Assembly (NCBI RefSeq): GCF_024199925.1
Contig: NZ_JANADR010000001.1
Span: 1,488,001 to 1,552,000, forward strand
Source of the DNA: Bradyrhizobium sp. CCGUVB1N3
Lineage (GTDB): Bacteria; Pseudomonadota; Alphaproteobacteria; Rhizobiales; Xanthobacteraceae
Direction of reading: 5' to 3'
Length of the DNA stretch: 64,000 nt
Numbering within the stretch: the first letter of the stretch is position 1; each line of letters begins with the position of its first letter. This document shows positions 27,228 to 35,397 of the stretch, piece by piece. The position numbers were made by a program, and so were the translations under genes. Below the pieces are notes generated by a model. It was not told the origin of the DNA, did no database searches, and was given only the letters and a program-made list of their open reading frames with translations.

Positions 27228-29654
27228 CTATTCGGTACCGAATTGTACAGCCAGTTCAGCCTTGCGTATCGTCTTGATGTCGTTTTCGGTGTGATCTGTC
27301 GGCTGCAAATTGATCTGCACCTTTCGCAGCGTTTCGGTGTAGGGATTGGGCGACGTGTAGTCGTCGCTGACCGGGGAGCCCGTATCCATTCCGATGTCGA
27401 AGGTCTCGTCGGCTGAATAGCGGCCCAGGATCGTTTTCTCGATTCTGCCTTCTCCGACCTTTTTGTCGTTGATGAAGAGGGTCACCAGGCCGCCTTTGCC
27501 TACGCCTCCGCCGTCATACTTGAAATCCATGCGGATGGCCGCAGGTCCCACCGGCAGCTTCTCTGTGCTTCGCACCTTGTAACGCTGCTGCGAGAACCAA
27601 TTGTACTCGTACGCCGGCTTGCCGTCTTTCACGTAGAGCACGTAGCCACCAACGGTGCCGCCTGCTGCAACCAAAACGCCGTCGCCACCGGTTTGTGAGT
27701 TATCGAGATGGGCGGTGATGCTGTGCGAACGGTTCTTGACGTTCGCTGATGAACTCTCTGGGATTCGGGTCGCGCCGGGATAGTAGGTGAAGTCGGTTCG
27801 TCCAGCGATCAGGCTCGGACGCAGGCTCGGGTCGGCGCGCTCGATAAAGCGATCATCCAAGGGCAGCACGTTGTATTTGGCCGCCTCCACCCAGAACAGG
27901 TCTTGCATGTCCCGCAACCGCTGCGGCTCGCGCGAGGCCATGTCGTTGGCTTCGCTGAAGTCGCCATCGATCCGGTACAGCTCCCACCTGTCCTTGTCGA
28001 AGTCGTAACTGCCGGCGTTTTCCCATGGCAGCCGTCCATGGCGGACGCACGCGACCCACCCGTTGCTGTAGACGGCGCGGTTGCCGAACATCTCGAAATA
28101 CTGGACACGACGACGTTCTTCCGCCTTCGCGTCATCGAAGCTGTAGACCATGCTGACGCCTTCGATCGGCTTTTGTGTCACGCCGTTGACGGATGAGGGC
28201 TGCTCGATGCTGGCGGACTCCAGGATCGTTGGCACGATGTCGATGGCATGATGGAACTGGGTGCGGATACCACCCTTGTCCTTGATTCTGTTCGGCCAGG
28301 AGATGACAAGTGGATTCCGGGTGCCGCCGAAATGCGAGGCAACCTGCTTGCCCCACTGGAAGGGCGTGTCCATCGCCCATGCCCAGCCAACCGGATAGTG
28401 ATTGTAGGCTTTGGGACCGCCGATCTCGTCGAGATGCGCGAGGATATAGCTCGAATCCTCTTTCTGTCCGTTGAGGGAAACCATCTCGTTGAAGACACCG
28501 TCGAGCGTGCCTTCCATCGAGGCGCCGTTATCACCGATCTCCCAAAACACCAGCGTATTGTCCGATTGGCCGATTGCCTTGAGCGTGTCGAGGATGCGCC
28601 CGACCTGAAAATCGGTTTGAGCGGTGTAACCGGCGAAGGTCTCCATAAGACGCGACGCGATGCGCTTCTGGTCCGCGGAAAGAGACTCCCACGCCGGTAT
28701 CTGGTCCGGCCTCGGGGTCAGCTTGGTGTCGGCGGGGATGACGCCAACTTGAAGCTGCCGCTGGAAGGTTTCCTCGCGATATTTGTCCCAGCCCTGATCG
28801 AACTGTCCCTTGAACTTGTCGATCCATTCCTTGGGCACGTGGTGGGGCGCGTGGGTGGCGCCGGGTGCGTAGTAGATGAAGAAGGGCCGGTCGGGCGTCA
28901 CCGACTTTTGCTTGTAGATGTATTTGATCGCCTCGTCGGCAAGGTTTTCGTTCAGGGTATAGTCGGCCTCCCGGCCCTTGGGCACATCCATCTCGACTGG
29001 CGCCGTATCACGGTAGAGCGCCGGCGCCCATTGGTTCGCCTCGCCGCCGACGAAACCGTAGAAGTGATCGAAACCCTGCCGAGCAGGCCAGCGGTCATAG
29101 GGCCCCGATACGCTGGTCTCCCAATCCGCGATGTTGTGGTTCTTGCCGAAGAACGCCGTGCTGTAGCCGTGCTGGCGTAGCACCTCGGAAACCATGGCGG
29201 TGCTGTCGGGAATTTGTCCGCTGTAGCCGGGATAGCCGCTGCCAATTTCGGTAATGACGCCGGTGGCAGCCGAATGATGATTGCGGCCGGTGAGCAGTGC
29301 CGCGCGCGTCGGCGAGCAAAGCGCGGTGGTGTGAAAGCGCGTGTAGCGCAGGCCGGCTTTGGCGAGGCGATCGAGGTTCGGTGTGGGAATCTGGCCGCCG
29401 AACGTACTCCATTGTCCGAAACCGCAATCGTCGATCAGGACGATCAGAACGTTGGGCGCCCCGTCCGGTGCCTTGATCAACGGTATCTTGTCGGGTGCGG
29501 AGTCTTTGTAGGTGGTGCCGATCCTGCCCTTGAATGGTGGTTCAGGCTGCGGCAGCGCTTCCTGTGCTCTCGCCGACGCGGAAAGCCCGGACCAACCAAG
29601 TGCAGATGCGAGCGTCGCTTTCGCTGTCGAGAGAAAGAGCTGGCGGCGGTTCAT
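27228..29654 (-). CDS. Large exported arylsulfatase (FGly-type)
   Basis: An 808-residue type I sulfatase. The N-terminus NRRQLFLSTAKATLASAL is a twin-arginine-like leader ending near ASARAQ. The metal-binding start is NVLIVLIDDCGFG (D75, D76). The formylglycine motif is CSPTR at 113-117 followed by AALLTGR. It is much longer than a minimal sulfatase: the C-terminal about 200 residues (from SRSHSITAHLDNSQTGGDGVL) look like an added beta-sandwich, as in AtsA-type enzymes. It hydrolyses sulfate esters and may supply sulfur. Cys113 must be converted by FGE; the only candidate in the window is at 46759-47754. An FNR/FixK-like box lies 107 bp upstream. Confidence 0.9.
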   Translation of the reverse strand: MNRRQLFLSTAKATLASALGWSGLSASARAQEALPQPEPPFKGRIGTTYKDSAPDKIPLIKAPDGAPNVLIVLIDDCGFGQWSTFGGQIPTPNLDRLAKAGLRYTRFHTTALCSPTRAALLTGRNHHSAATGVITEIGSGYPGYSGQIPDSTAMVSEVLRQHGYSTAFFGKNHNIADWETSVSGPYDRWPARQGFDHFYGFVGGEANQWAPALYRDTAPVEMDVPKGREADYTLNENLADEAIKYIYKQKSVTPDRPFFIYYAPGATHAPHHVPKEWIDKFKGQFDQGWDKYREETFQRQLQVGVIPADTKLTPRPDQIPAWESLSADQKRIASRLMETFAGYTAQTDFQVGRILDTLKAIGQSDNTLVFWEIGDNGASMEGTLDGVFNEMVSLNGQKEDSSYILAHLDEIGGPKAYNHYPVGWAWAMDTPFQWGKQVASHFGGTRNPLVISWPNRIKDKGGIRTQFHHAIDIVPTILESASIEQPSSVNGVTQKPIEGVSMVYSFDDAKAEERRRVQYFEMFGNRAVYSNGWVACVRHGRLPWENAGSYDFDKDRWELYRIDGDFSEANDMASREPQRLRDMQDLFWVEAAKYNVLPLDDRFIERADPSLRPSLIAGRTDFTYYPGATRIPESSSANVKNRSHSITAHLDNSQTGGDGVLVAAGGTVGGYVLYVKDGKPAYEYNWFSQQRYKVRSTEKLPVGPAAIRMDFKYDGGGVGKGGLVTLFINDKKVGEGRIEKTILGRYSADETFDIGMDTGSPVSDDYTSPNPYTETLRKVQINLQPTDHTENDIKTIRKAELAVQFGTE

Positions 29655-29761
29655 CGCGATACCTCCCTAACCCATTCTGACCAAAGCTAAACGACGTCAG
29701 CGCTCATTTGCGCAAGATTGCCCATTGCGCGCGTACGTTGATTTGAGCGCCACACCTGTAC

Positions 29762-29775
29762 TTGATCTAGATCAA
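29762..29775 (-). promoter_or_regulatory. FNR/FixK-type box upstream of sulfatase 1
   Basis: TTGATCTAGATCAA is a perfect 14-bp palindrome equal to the CRP/FNR-superfamily consensus TTGAT-N4-ATCAA recognised by FixK/FNR proteins. It is 107 bp upstream of the sulfatase start. The identical sequence occurs at 47821-47834. The -10 region is not obvious. Confidence 0.65.
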
Positions 29776-29878
29776 CGGATGTCCGCTGTGGGGTCATGAG
29801 CAGTAATGCTCTGACTGATCGTAAGATGTCCGCTTGACCATCAGAAAGCTGACGTCTGCGCCCTTATGAATACACGCC

Positions 29879-30826
29879 CTACAGCGCGCCCAGCTTCTGC
29901 AGCGCCTCGCGCGCGGTGGGCAGGTCCGGTCGCAACTCCAGCGCCTTGCGGAAGTCGGCGATCGCGCCCGGCTTGTCGCCGAGCCGCATCCTGGCCTGGC
30001 CGCGGTTGTTCCAGGAGAACGCATCCGTGGGATCGTATTGCAGCGCCTTGTCGTAGTTGGCAATGCCGCCTCTGTTGTCACCCTGAAAGAGCCGGATCAA
30101 GCCGCGATTGCGCCAGCCGCGCGCGTCGGTCGGCGCCAGGCGGATCGCCTCGCCATAGTCGGCGGCGGCGCGGTCGAGCTGCTCGCTATCGCGGTAGACG
30201 TTGCCGCGGTCGATATAGGCGAGCAGATCGGGCGCAAGCTTGATGCGGGTGGTGTAGTCGGCGAGCGCATGCGCCATGTCGCGCTTGCGATGGAAGGCCA
30301 GGCCGCGGTTGCTGTAAGCCCTGGCATAGTTGGAATTGAGCCTGATCGCGGCGTCATAGTCACCGATCGCGCCGTCGAGGTCGCCCTTGTTGTAGCGGGA
30401 CTCGCCGCGATTGTTGTAGGCAATCACAAACGACGGATCGAGCTTGATCGCCTGCTCATAGTCGGCGATGGCGCGGTCGAAATCGTGTTTGAAGGCATAG
30501 ACTCGGCCGCGATTGTTGAAGGCGCAGGCGGAGGTCGCATCGATCCTGATGGCCTCGTCGAGATCGCTGAGCGCGGCATCGAGCTCGCGCTTCTCGGTCA
30601 GGCCATTGCCGCGGTTGCAATAGGCGGCGGCAAGCTTGCCGCCGGTCTCGCTCCTGGCGTCGATCACCGCCGAGCAGGCCTTGACGCGGTCGTCCAGCGT
30701 GCTCGTGGTCCCGATGCAGACGTCCCAGGCCTGCGCCGCCGCCTTGCCGTCCGCAGCCGATGCCGGCGCAGCCCGGGCAAGCGTCAGCATAGCCAGCGAA
30801 GCCACAAGACCGATCGAGACACGCAT
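29879..30826 (-). CDS. Secreted TPR protein
   Basis: A 315-residue exported protein. The signal peptide MRVSIGLVASLAMLTLARA ends near PASA. An N-terminal segment has two cysteines (WDVCIGTTSTLDDRVKACSAVI). Then come about seven TPRs with the pattern AFNNRGRVYAFKHDFDRAIADYEQAIKLDP. It is a periplasmic scaffold of unknown partners. Its last 260 bp are duplicated as a fragment at 26701-26962, so the sulfatase lies between two direct copies of this 3' end. Confidence 0.88.
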   Translation of the reverse strand: MRVSIGLVASLAMLTLARAAPASAADGKAAAQAWDVCIGTTSTLDDRVKACSAVIDARSETGGKLAAAYCNRGNGLTEKRELDAALSDLDEAIRIDATSACAFNNRGRVYAFKHDFDRAIADYEQAIKLDPSFVIAYNNRGESRYNKGDLDGAIGDYDAAIRLNSNYARAYSNRGLAFHRKRDMAHALADYTTRIKLAPDLLAYIDRGNVYRDSEQLDRAAADYGEAIRLAPTDARGWRNRGLIRLFQGDNRGGIANYDKALQYDPTDAFSWNNRGQARMRLGDKPGAIADFRKALELRPDLPTAREALQKLGAL

Positions 30827-30891
30827 GTGACGGATATCTCCCCTGCAACGATGCCCCTTGGTCGCGCCTTGGCAGAAGCGGGTTCACACGC

Positions 30892-30992
30892 CTAAAGCGC
30901 GATGAAATTGGGATGAATCGTCGTCGCGCTTTAGGTTGTTGTTTGAGCATGATCTTTTCGGAAAACCGCTTCACACTTTTCCGGATCATGCT
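30892..30992. repeat. Rhizobial-type double-hairpin intergenic element
   Basis: The first hairpin (30892-30934) has arms CTAAAGCGC and GCGCTTTAG. The second (30946-30992) has outer arms AGCATGATC and GATCATGCT and inner arms CGGAAAA and TTTTCCG. I recognise this composite sequence as a dispersed palindromic element common in Bradyrhizobium and relatives. It lies upstream of the second GNAT gene. Confidence 0.75.
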
Positions 30993-31031
30993 TTAGATCA
31001 GGGCTTGCAACGACCCGTGGGAAGGATTGGC

Positions 31032-31307
31032 ATGTCGGCATCGGTACGCGACAACAAGGACGAAAGCCGCTTCGAGCTCGATGTCGGCCGGGAGCTCGCC
31101 TTCGCCAATTACCGGCTGACGCCATCGGCGGTGATCATCACCCACACCGAAACGCCGCGCGCGCTGCGCGGCCGCGGCATCGCATCCGAGCTGGTGAAGG
31201 GCGCACTGGAATTGATCCGGCGCGATGGCAGGAAGGTGGTCGCCGGCTGCGGCTTCGTCGTCGACTATCTCGACAAGCACCCGGAATATGCGGACCTCGT
31301 CGCGTAA
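31032..31307 (+). CDS. GNAT-fold N-acetyltransferase, NATD1-like (paralogue)
   Basis: A 91-residue minimal GNAT protein, the same length and layout as the gene at 24597. The CoA loop is ALRGRGIASELVKGALELI, and the end VAGCGFVVDYLDKHPEYADLV matches the NATD1-like family. The start at ATG 31032 is preceded by GAAGGA. Substrate unknown. A bidirectional terminator separates it from the convergent DUF3597 gene. Confidence 0.85.
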   Translation: MSASVRDNKDESRFELDVGRELAFANYRLTPSAVIITHTETPRALRGRGIASELVKGALELIRRDGRKVVAGCGFVVDYLDKHPEYADLVA

Positions 31308-31333
31308 GGCAAAACACTAAGAAGTCGAGACAC

Positions 31334-31365
31334 AAAAAAAGGCCCGCGATCTCGCGGGCCTTTTT
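31334..31365. terminator. Bidirectional intrinsic terminator
   Basis: Seven A residues, GGCCCGCGA (31341-31349), a 2-nt loop, TCGCGGGCC (31352-31360) and five T residues. It serves the convergent GNAT and DUF3597 genes. Confidence 0.92.
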
Positions 31366-31385
31366 CGCGTCGACGGCGTTTGCCG

Positions 31386-31811
31386 TCAGTGCTTGATCTC
31401 CGGCGGCAGCTTGCCGCCATTGGCGGCGAGCTTGGACATCACCTGCTTGTGCAGCCAGACGTTCATGGTGGCGGAATCGTTGGTGTCGCCGGTATAGCCG
31501 AGCTCCTTGGCGAGATCCTTGCGCGCAGCAAGGCTGGAGTCGATGTCGAGCGCCTTCATGAGGTCGACGATCGAGGTGCGCCATTCCAGCTTCTCGCCCT
31601 TGTGCGCGGCGACCGCCTTGTCGACGATCGCAGCCACGTCCACGGTCTGCGCAGGAGCGGCGGATGGCGCAGCGGAAGGTGCGGCCGACGGCGCCGAGGC
31701 TGAAGGAGCGGAGCCTGCCGGCGCTCCGCTGGAGGTCGCCCCGCCGGCCGGCGCAGCCGCGGCAGGATGGCTGCCGAAGATCGCGCTGACGATTTTACCG
31801 AAAATGCTCAT
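31386..31811 (-). CDS. DUF3597 protein
   Basis: A 141-residue protein beginning MSIFGKIVSAIFG. A low-complexity Ala/Pro/Ser linker (about 16-52) contains four copies of PSAAPSA-like units. The DUF3597 domain follows (about 55-141: VDVAAIVDKAVAAHKGEKLEWRTSIVDLMKALDID). The C-terminus resembles a small helical, LysM/PG-binding-like module, but the function of DUF3597 is not known. ATG 31811 was chosen since the upstream 32 residues of the open frame lack any coding character. Confidence 0.85.
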   Translation of the reverse strand: MSIFGKIVSAIFGSHPAAAAPAGGATSSGAPAGSAPSASAPSAAPSAAPSAAPAQTVDVAAIVDKAVAAHKGEKLEWRTSIVDLMKALDIDSSLAARKDLAKELGYTGDTNDSATMNVWLHKQVMSKLAANGGKLPPEIKH

Positions 31812-32152
31812 GTCTGCTCCCCGAAAAGGATCCGTTGGAAGGGCCTGTGAGGTGCCAAACCCATAGACCAAGTTTCTGTGTCGCCTCCGCTGGTCGAGCG
31901 GACGCACGTCACAGCATCAGCTTATCTGCGGCGAAATGACGACCGAATGACATATTTGCGGTTGCACTGCGACATCGAATTTTACCCAGGCGTGAGGGAC
32001 AGCTCCCGCGAACGGGAGTACGGTTTCATTTCAGTTCGCGATCCCCGCCGGTCTTCGCGTCTGGTCTGGAATCGCGATTATCTGGGAAATTGCGGCCGCT
32101 TGCGCCGTTTGCCGGCGCGGCATTCGGCCGCGCGGCAAGGGAGCAAGCGACC
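31812..32152. other. 341-bp divergent intergenic region
   Basis: It separates the DUF3597 (minus) and DUF2189 (plus) starts. It contains a small perfect hairpin, CTCCCG-CGAA-CGGGAG (32003-32018), and AAGGGAG before the DUF2189 start. No EcfG or FixK box and no convincing small gene were seen. Confidence 0.6.
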
Positions 32153-33055
32153 ATGGCCACACTCTACCACGGCAATGTCCCCGGTATGGCCCAGCCTGCT
32201 GATGCGGCTGGACCAGTCATCCGAACCATCCAACTGTCCGATTTGCATGACGCGCTCAAGCGCGGCTGGGAGGATTTCAAGGAGGTGCCGAGCCACGCCG
32301 TCATCCTCTGCGTCATTTATCCGGTGCTCGGCCTCGTGCTCGCCCGCGTGGCGATGGGCTATTCGGTGATACCGCTGCTGTTTCCGCTGGCGGCCGGCTT
32401 CGCCCTGATCGGCCCGTTCGCGGCGCTCGGCCTCTATGAACTCAGCAGCCGGCGCGAACGCGGCGAGGACGCCAGCGCCTGGGACGCCCTGGACGTGCTG
32501 CGCTCGCCCTCCTTCGGCGCCATGCTCGGGCTCGGCACGCTCCTGCTCGCACTGTTCGTGACCTGGGTCGCGACCGCGCAGGCGATCTACGTGGCGGCGT
32601 TCGGCTATGAAGGCGTCACCGGCATTTCCGACTTCCTCAAGCACGTGCTGACGACGCCGCAAGGCTGGTGGCTGATCGTGGTCGGCTGCGGCGTCGGCTT
32701 CCTGTTCGCGCTGGCCGCGCTCTGCATCAGCGTCATCTCGTTCCCGTTGATGCTCGACCGGCACGCCACCGCCGGCGACGCCATGGTGACCTCGCTGCGC
32801 GCCGTGGCGAAGAACCCGGTGCCGATGGCGGCCTGGGGCGTGATCGTCGCGGCGCTGCTGGCGCTCGGAACCATTCCGGCGTTCCTCGGCCTCGCCGTCG
32901 TCATCCCCCTGCTCGGCCACGCCACCTGGCATCTCTATCGCAAGGTGATCGTGTCCGATCCCAATGCACGGCATGATGCTCCGCCGCCGCGCCCGCGCAA
33001 GCCGGCTGCTGATTTTCCCGCCAACCTGTTCCCCTGGCGGAATCGGTCGGAGTAA
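32153..33055 (+). CDS. DUF2189 integral membrane protein
   Basis: A 300-residue membrane protein with six hydrophobic segments. The family features are an N-terminal soluble part leading into SDLHDALKRGWEDFKEVPSHA, then PVLGLVLARVAMGYSVIPLLFPLAAGFALIGPF in the first two helices, and SFPLMLDRHATAGDAMVTSLRAV near the last helices. The C-terminus is Pro/Arg-rich and cytoplasmic. ATG 32153 has AAGGGAG upstream. The function of DUF2189 is unknown; some relatives are described as cytochrome c oxidase-associated, which is not evident here. Confidence 0.85.
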   Translation: MATLYHGNVPGMAQPADAAGPVIRTIQLSDLHDALKRGWEDFKEVPSHAVILCVIYPVLGLVLARVAMGYSVIPLLFPLAAGFALIGPFAALGLYELSSRRERGEDASAWDALDVLRSPSFGAMLGLGTLLLALFVTWVATAQAIYVAAFGYEGVTGISDFLKHVLTTPQGWWLIVVGCGVGFLFALAALCISVISFPLMLDRHATAGDAMVTSLRAVAKNPVPMAAWGVIVAALLALGTIPAFLGLAVVIPLLGHATWHLYRKVIVSDPNARHDAPPPRPRKPAADFPANLFPWRNRSE

Positions 33056-33235
33056 AACGGAATCACGTTGCCGCGAGTCCGCCGGTTGATCGCTTGCGGA
33101 CTCGCCCAATATCGTTCCTTTAACCCTGCGCGGACTTGAGCAGACGCCACCGGCCCATGGGCCTTGTTTTAGCCGCGGTTGGAACCGACATTCCGCGCCG
33201 CCGGTCATGCCACTTCACGGAATCGATTTATTCGA

Positions 33236-34060
33236 ATGACCCCGACGATCTCTCGTCTCGCCCTCGCAGCCTTCGCCCTCACCGCCTCGATTGCCTCAGC
33301 CGGGCCCACGCTCGCCGCAGTCGCCTGCGGTTCTGGCAATTTCGATGCCTGGGTTACCGACTTCAAGACCGAAGCCGCCGCCAAGGGCATCTCGCAGCAG
33401 GCGATCACGGCCGGCCTTGCCGGGGTCACGCTCGATCAAAGCGTGCTGTCGCGCGACCGTTCCCAAAAAGTCTTCAGCCAGAGTTTTGAGGAGTTTTCCG
33501 GCCGCATGGTGCCGCCGCGCATGCAGCGCGGCTCCAACATGATGAAGCAGTACGGCTCGGTGCTGTCGCGGATTGAGCAGACCTATGGCGTGCCCGGCGA
33601 GGTGCTGGTCGCGATCTGGGGACTGGAGACCGATTTCGGCGTCAACACCGGCAAGTTTCCGACGCTGCGCTCGCTCGCGACGCTTGCCTATGACTGCCGG
33701 CGCGCCGAGCAGTTTCGCGGCGAGCTGATGGATGCGCTGCGCATCGTTCAGCGCGGCGATCTCGCGCCGAACGAGATGAAGGGCGCCTGGGCCGGCGAGC
33801 TCGGCCAGACCCAGTTCATGCCGTCATCCTGGATGAAATATGCCGTCGATTTCGACGGCAATGGCCGGCGCGACCTCCTGCACAGCGCGCCCGACGTGCT
33901 CGCCTCGACCGCGAATTATCTTGCGAACTACGGCTGGCAGCGCGGCAAGGACTGGGAGCCCGGCGGCCCCAACTTCGGGGTGCTCCAGCAATGGAACAAG
34001 AGCGAGGTCTACGCCAAGACGGTCGCCCATTTCGCAACCCAGCTCGCGCGCGCTCCCTAG
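33236..34060 (+). CDS. Lytic murein transglycosylase, MltB family
   Basis: A 274-residue periplasmic enzyme that cleaves peptidoglycan glycan strands with formation of anhydro-MurNAc. The signal peptide ends near ASAGPTLAA. The SLT_2/MltB domain shows FDAWVTDFKTEAAAKGIS, the catalytic glutamate in IWGLETDFGVNTG, GAWAGELGQTQFMPSSW and DLLHSAPDVLASTANYL. It lacks the C-terminal peptidoglycan-binding domain present in longer homologues. The start ATG 33236 begins the signal peptide; upstream frame extensions do not. Confidence 0.9.
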   Translation: MTPTISRLALAAFALTASIASAGPTLAAVACGSGNFDAWVTDFKTEAAAKGISQQAITAGLAGVTLDQSVLSRDRSQKVFSQSFEEFSGRMVPPRMQRGSNMMKQYGSVLSRIEQTYGVPGEVLVAIWGLETDFGVNTGKFPTLRSLATLAYDCRRAEQFRGELMDALRIVQRGDLAPNEMKGAWAGELGQTQFMPSSWMKYAVDFDGNGRRDLLHSAPDVLASTANYLANYGWQRGKDWEPGGPNFGVLQQWNKSEVYAKTVAHFATQLARAP

Positions 34061-34120
34061 GACGTTTCAAAAGAACAGGGGCCGATCGCGTCGCGACCGG
34101 CCCTCCTTGTTCCCTGGCGT

Positions 34121-34381
34121 TTACTTGCCCGCGGCGGCGTGCATCGCCTTGTTGAGGTGGGCGCCGCACACACCCATCTTGCCGTTCAACAGCGCGTCCT
34201 GAGCCGCAGCGATCTCCTTCTGCGCGGTGAACTTGCCGTCACCGTCGGACATGTTCTCGATCGCGGTCTCGGTCTGCTCGAGATTGGTCGCGCTGCATCC
34301 GCCCATCTTCTTCGCGGCCTGCGCGGGGGCGACGGCGAATGCGACGGCGGCAATTGCGATGACCCCTAGTAACGTCTTCAT
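34121..34381 (-). CDS. Small secreted protein with two cysteines
   Basis: An 86-residue protein with a signal peptide (MKTLLGVIAIAAVAFAVAPAQA). The mature part of about 63 residues has two cysteines (GGCSATN and MGVCGAH) and two predicted helices rich in Ala, Glu and Asn. No named family is recognised. It converges on the transglycosylase gene with a 60-bp spacer. Confidence 0.75.
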   Translation of the reverse strand: MKTLLGVIAIAAVAFAVAPAQAAKKMGGCSATNLEQTETAIENMSDGDGKFTAQKEIAAAQDALLNGKMGVCGAHLNKAMHAAAGK

Positions 34382-35120
34382 TGTTACCTTCCTTCTCTTA
34401 TTGTTGCGCAGCCCGACATCATTGCCGGAATCTGCGGATGGGATTGTTCGTCGACCGCCGCAAGTTTTGAGAATGAATTCCCCGCGAGAAATGCGTGATG
34501 TTGCGCGGCGCGCAGAGCCTCATGCGAAATTTCTGATTTTCATTACGGTTTTGTAATTCAGCCCTTGCACGTTCGGCGTGTGTGCACCGCAGCGAGAGGC
34601 CGGAAGACGCGGTCGAGTCGCGCAGACCGTGATTGGGCTTAGTGACCAAGTCGAAGCAGGAATCGACGCCGGTTCCGGGTCGAAGAGACGAAGAGATTGA
34701 GCGGGTTGACCCACAAGAACCCGACAGCAGCCTTCAGGCCACAGCCTCAGATGACAAAACAGTGAACTAAAACTCAGTTCTATGAACCGCTACTGCATGC
34801 GATTCGCGCATACGAGGGATAGGGTACGAATTCCGCCTGGCGGCTTGCGGCGCGCGTTTTGCGACATATTTTCGCAACGGATGGAACGACAATAAATGTC
34901 ATAAATCCGTGATTTCACGGGACTTTATTGCACTCTCAGGTCCATCCGGCCTAGCTCTTGGACAGGACGGCCAATCCGTTAATCGTTCCTTACCTGCGCT
35001 ATGCGCTCTCCGCTTAGCTGCATCGCAACATCGGAACTTCCGCAGTGCAGCAGCTCCATCTATATTCATTTCAACGATGACGCCCAGGTCAAGGGCTGAA
35101 TCGAACTACAGGAGACTACC
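34382..35120. other. 739-bp intergenic region with palindromes
   Basis: It lies between the small secreted protein and the DUF1127 gene. I see TTGCGA-N7-TCGCAA (34859-34877) and CCGTGA-TT-TCACGG (34907-34920), and patches of lower GC around 34740-34920. No reading frame looks coding. A small RNA or a long leader for the DUF1127 gene is possible but not shown. Confidence 0.55.
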
Positions 35121-35273
35121 ATGCTGCTCTCGTTCATCCGTATGATCCAGGCGTTCCGGGACTATCAGCGCAATGTCGCTGAACTCTCGCAGCTCAGCGA
35201 TCGCGAGCTTTCCGACATCGGCCTCGACCGTTCGGACATCCCGCGCGTTGCCGCCGGCGCCTACAAGGGCTGA
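35121..35273 (+). CDS. DUF1127 (YjiS-like) small protein
   Basis: A 50-residue protein, MLLSFIRMIQAFRDYQRNV at the start and then LSQLSDRELSDIGLDRSDIPR, the hallmark of DUF1127. AGGAGA lies seven bases upstream of the ATG. DUF1127 proteins are short, basic and arginine-rich. In several alphaproteobacteria they affect RNA turnover and phosphate or carbon physiology; the role here is inferred only by family. A GC-rich hairpin follows the stop. Confidence 0.9.
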   Translation: MLLSFIRMIQAFRDYQRNVAELSQLSDRELSDIGLDRSDIPRVAAGAYKG

Positions 35274-35305
35274 TTGGCCCTTTACCGGACCGGACCAACC
35301 GATAG

Positions 35306-35324
35306 CGCCCGCCTCGTGCGGGCG
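35306..35324 (+). terminator. Weak terminator-like hairpin after DUF1127
   Basis: CGCCCGC (35306-35312) and GCGGGCG (35318-35324) enclose a 5-nt loop and are followed by TTGTCGTTT. The T-run is poor, so efficiency is doubtful. Confidence 0.5.
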
Positions 35325-35397
35325 TTGTCGTTTCTGGGGTGAGAAACGCCATCACGGCGATTCCACTCGACACTGAAAAGCGCTACCTGTCGCGCCC

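Noticed and set aside
25429..30136. Classical mobile island or insertion sequence around the sulfatase
   Set aside because: Direct repeats are present, but no transposase, integrase, tRNA attachment site or terminal inverted repeats were seen, so only a duplication/insertion event is claimed.
33180..33210. EcfG promoter before the lytic transglycosylase
   Set aside because: GGAAC is present near 33180 but no CGTT occurs at 16 or 17 bases.
34227..34556. 109-codon plus-strand frame before the DUF1127 region
   Set aside because: It overlaps antisense the small secreted protein, which has a clear signal peptide, and then continues into AT-richer non-coding DNA.
34382..35120. 6S RNA or tRNA gene in the long gap
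   Set aside because: No tRNA T-loop (GGTTCGA-type) or acceptor pairing was found, and the palindromes do not form the long bulged rod of 6S RNA.
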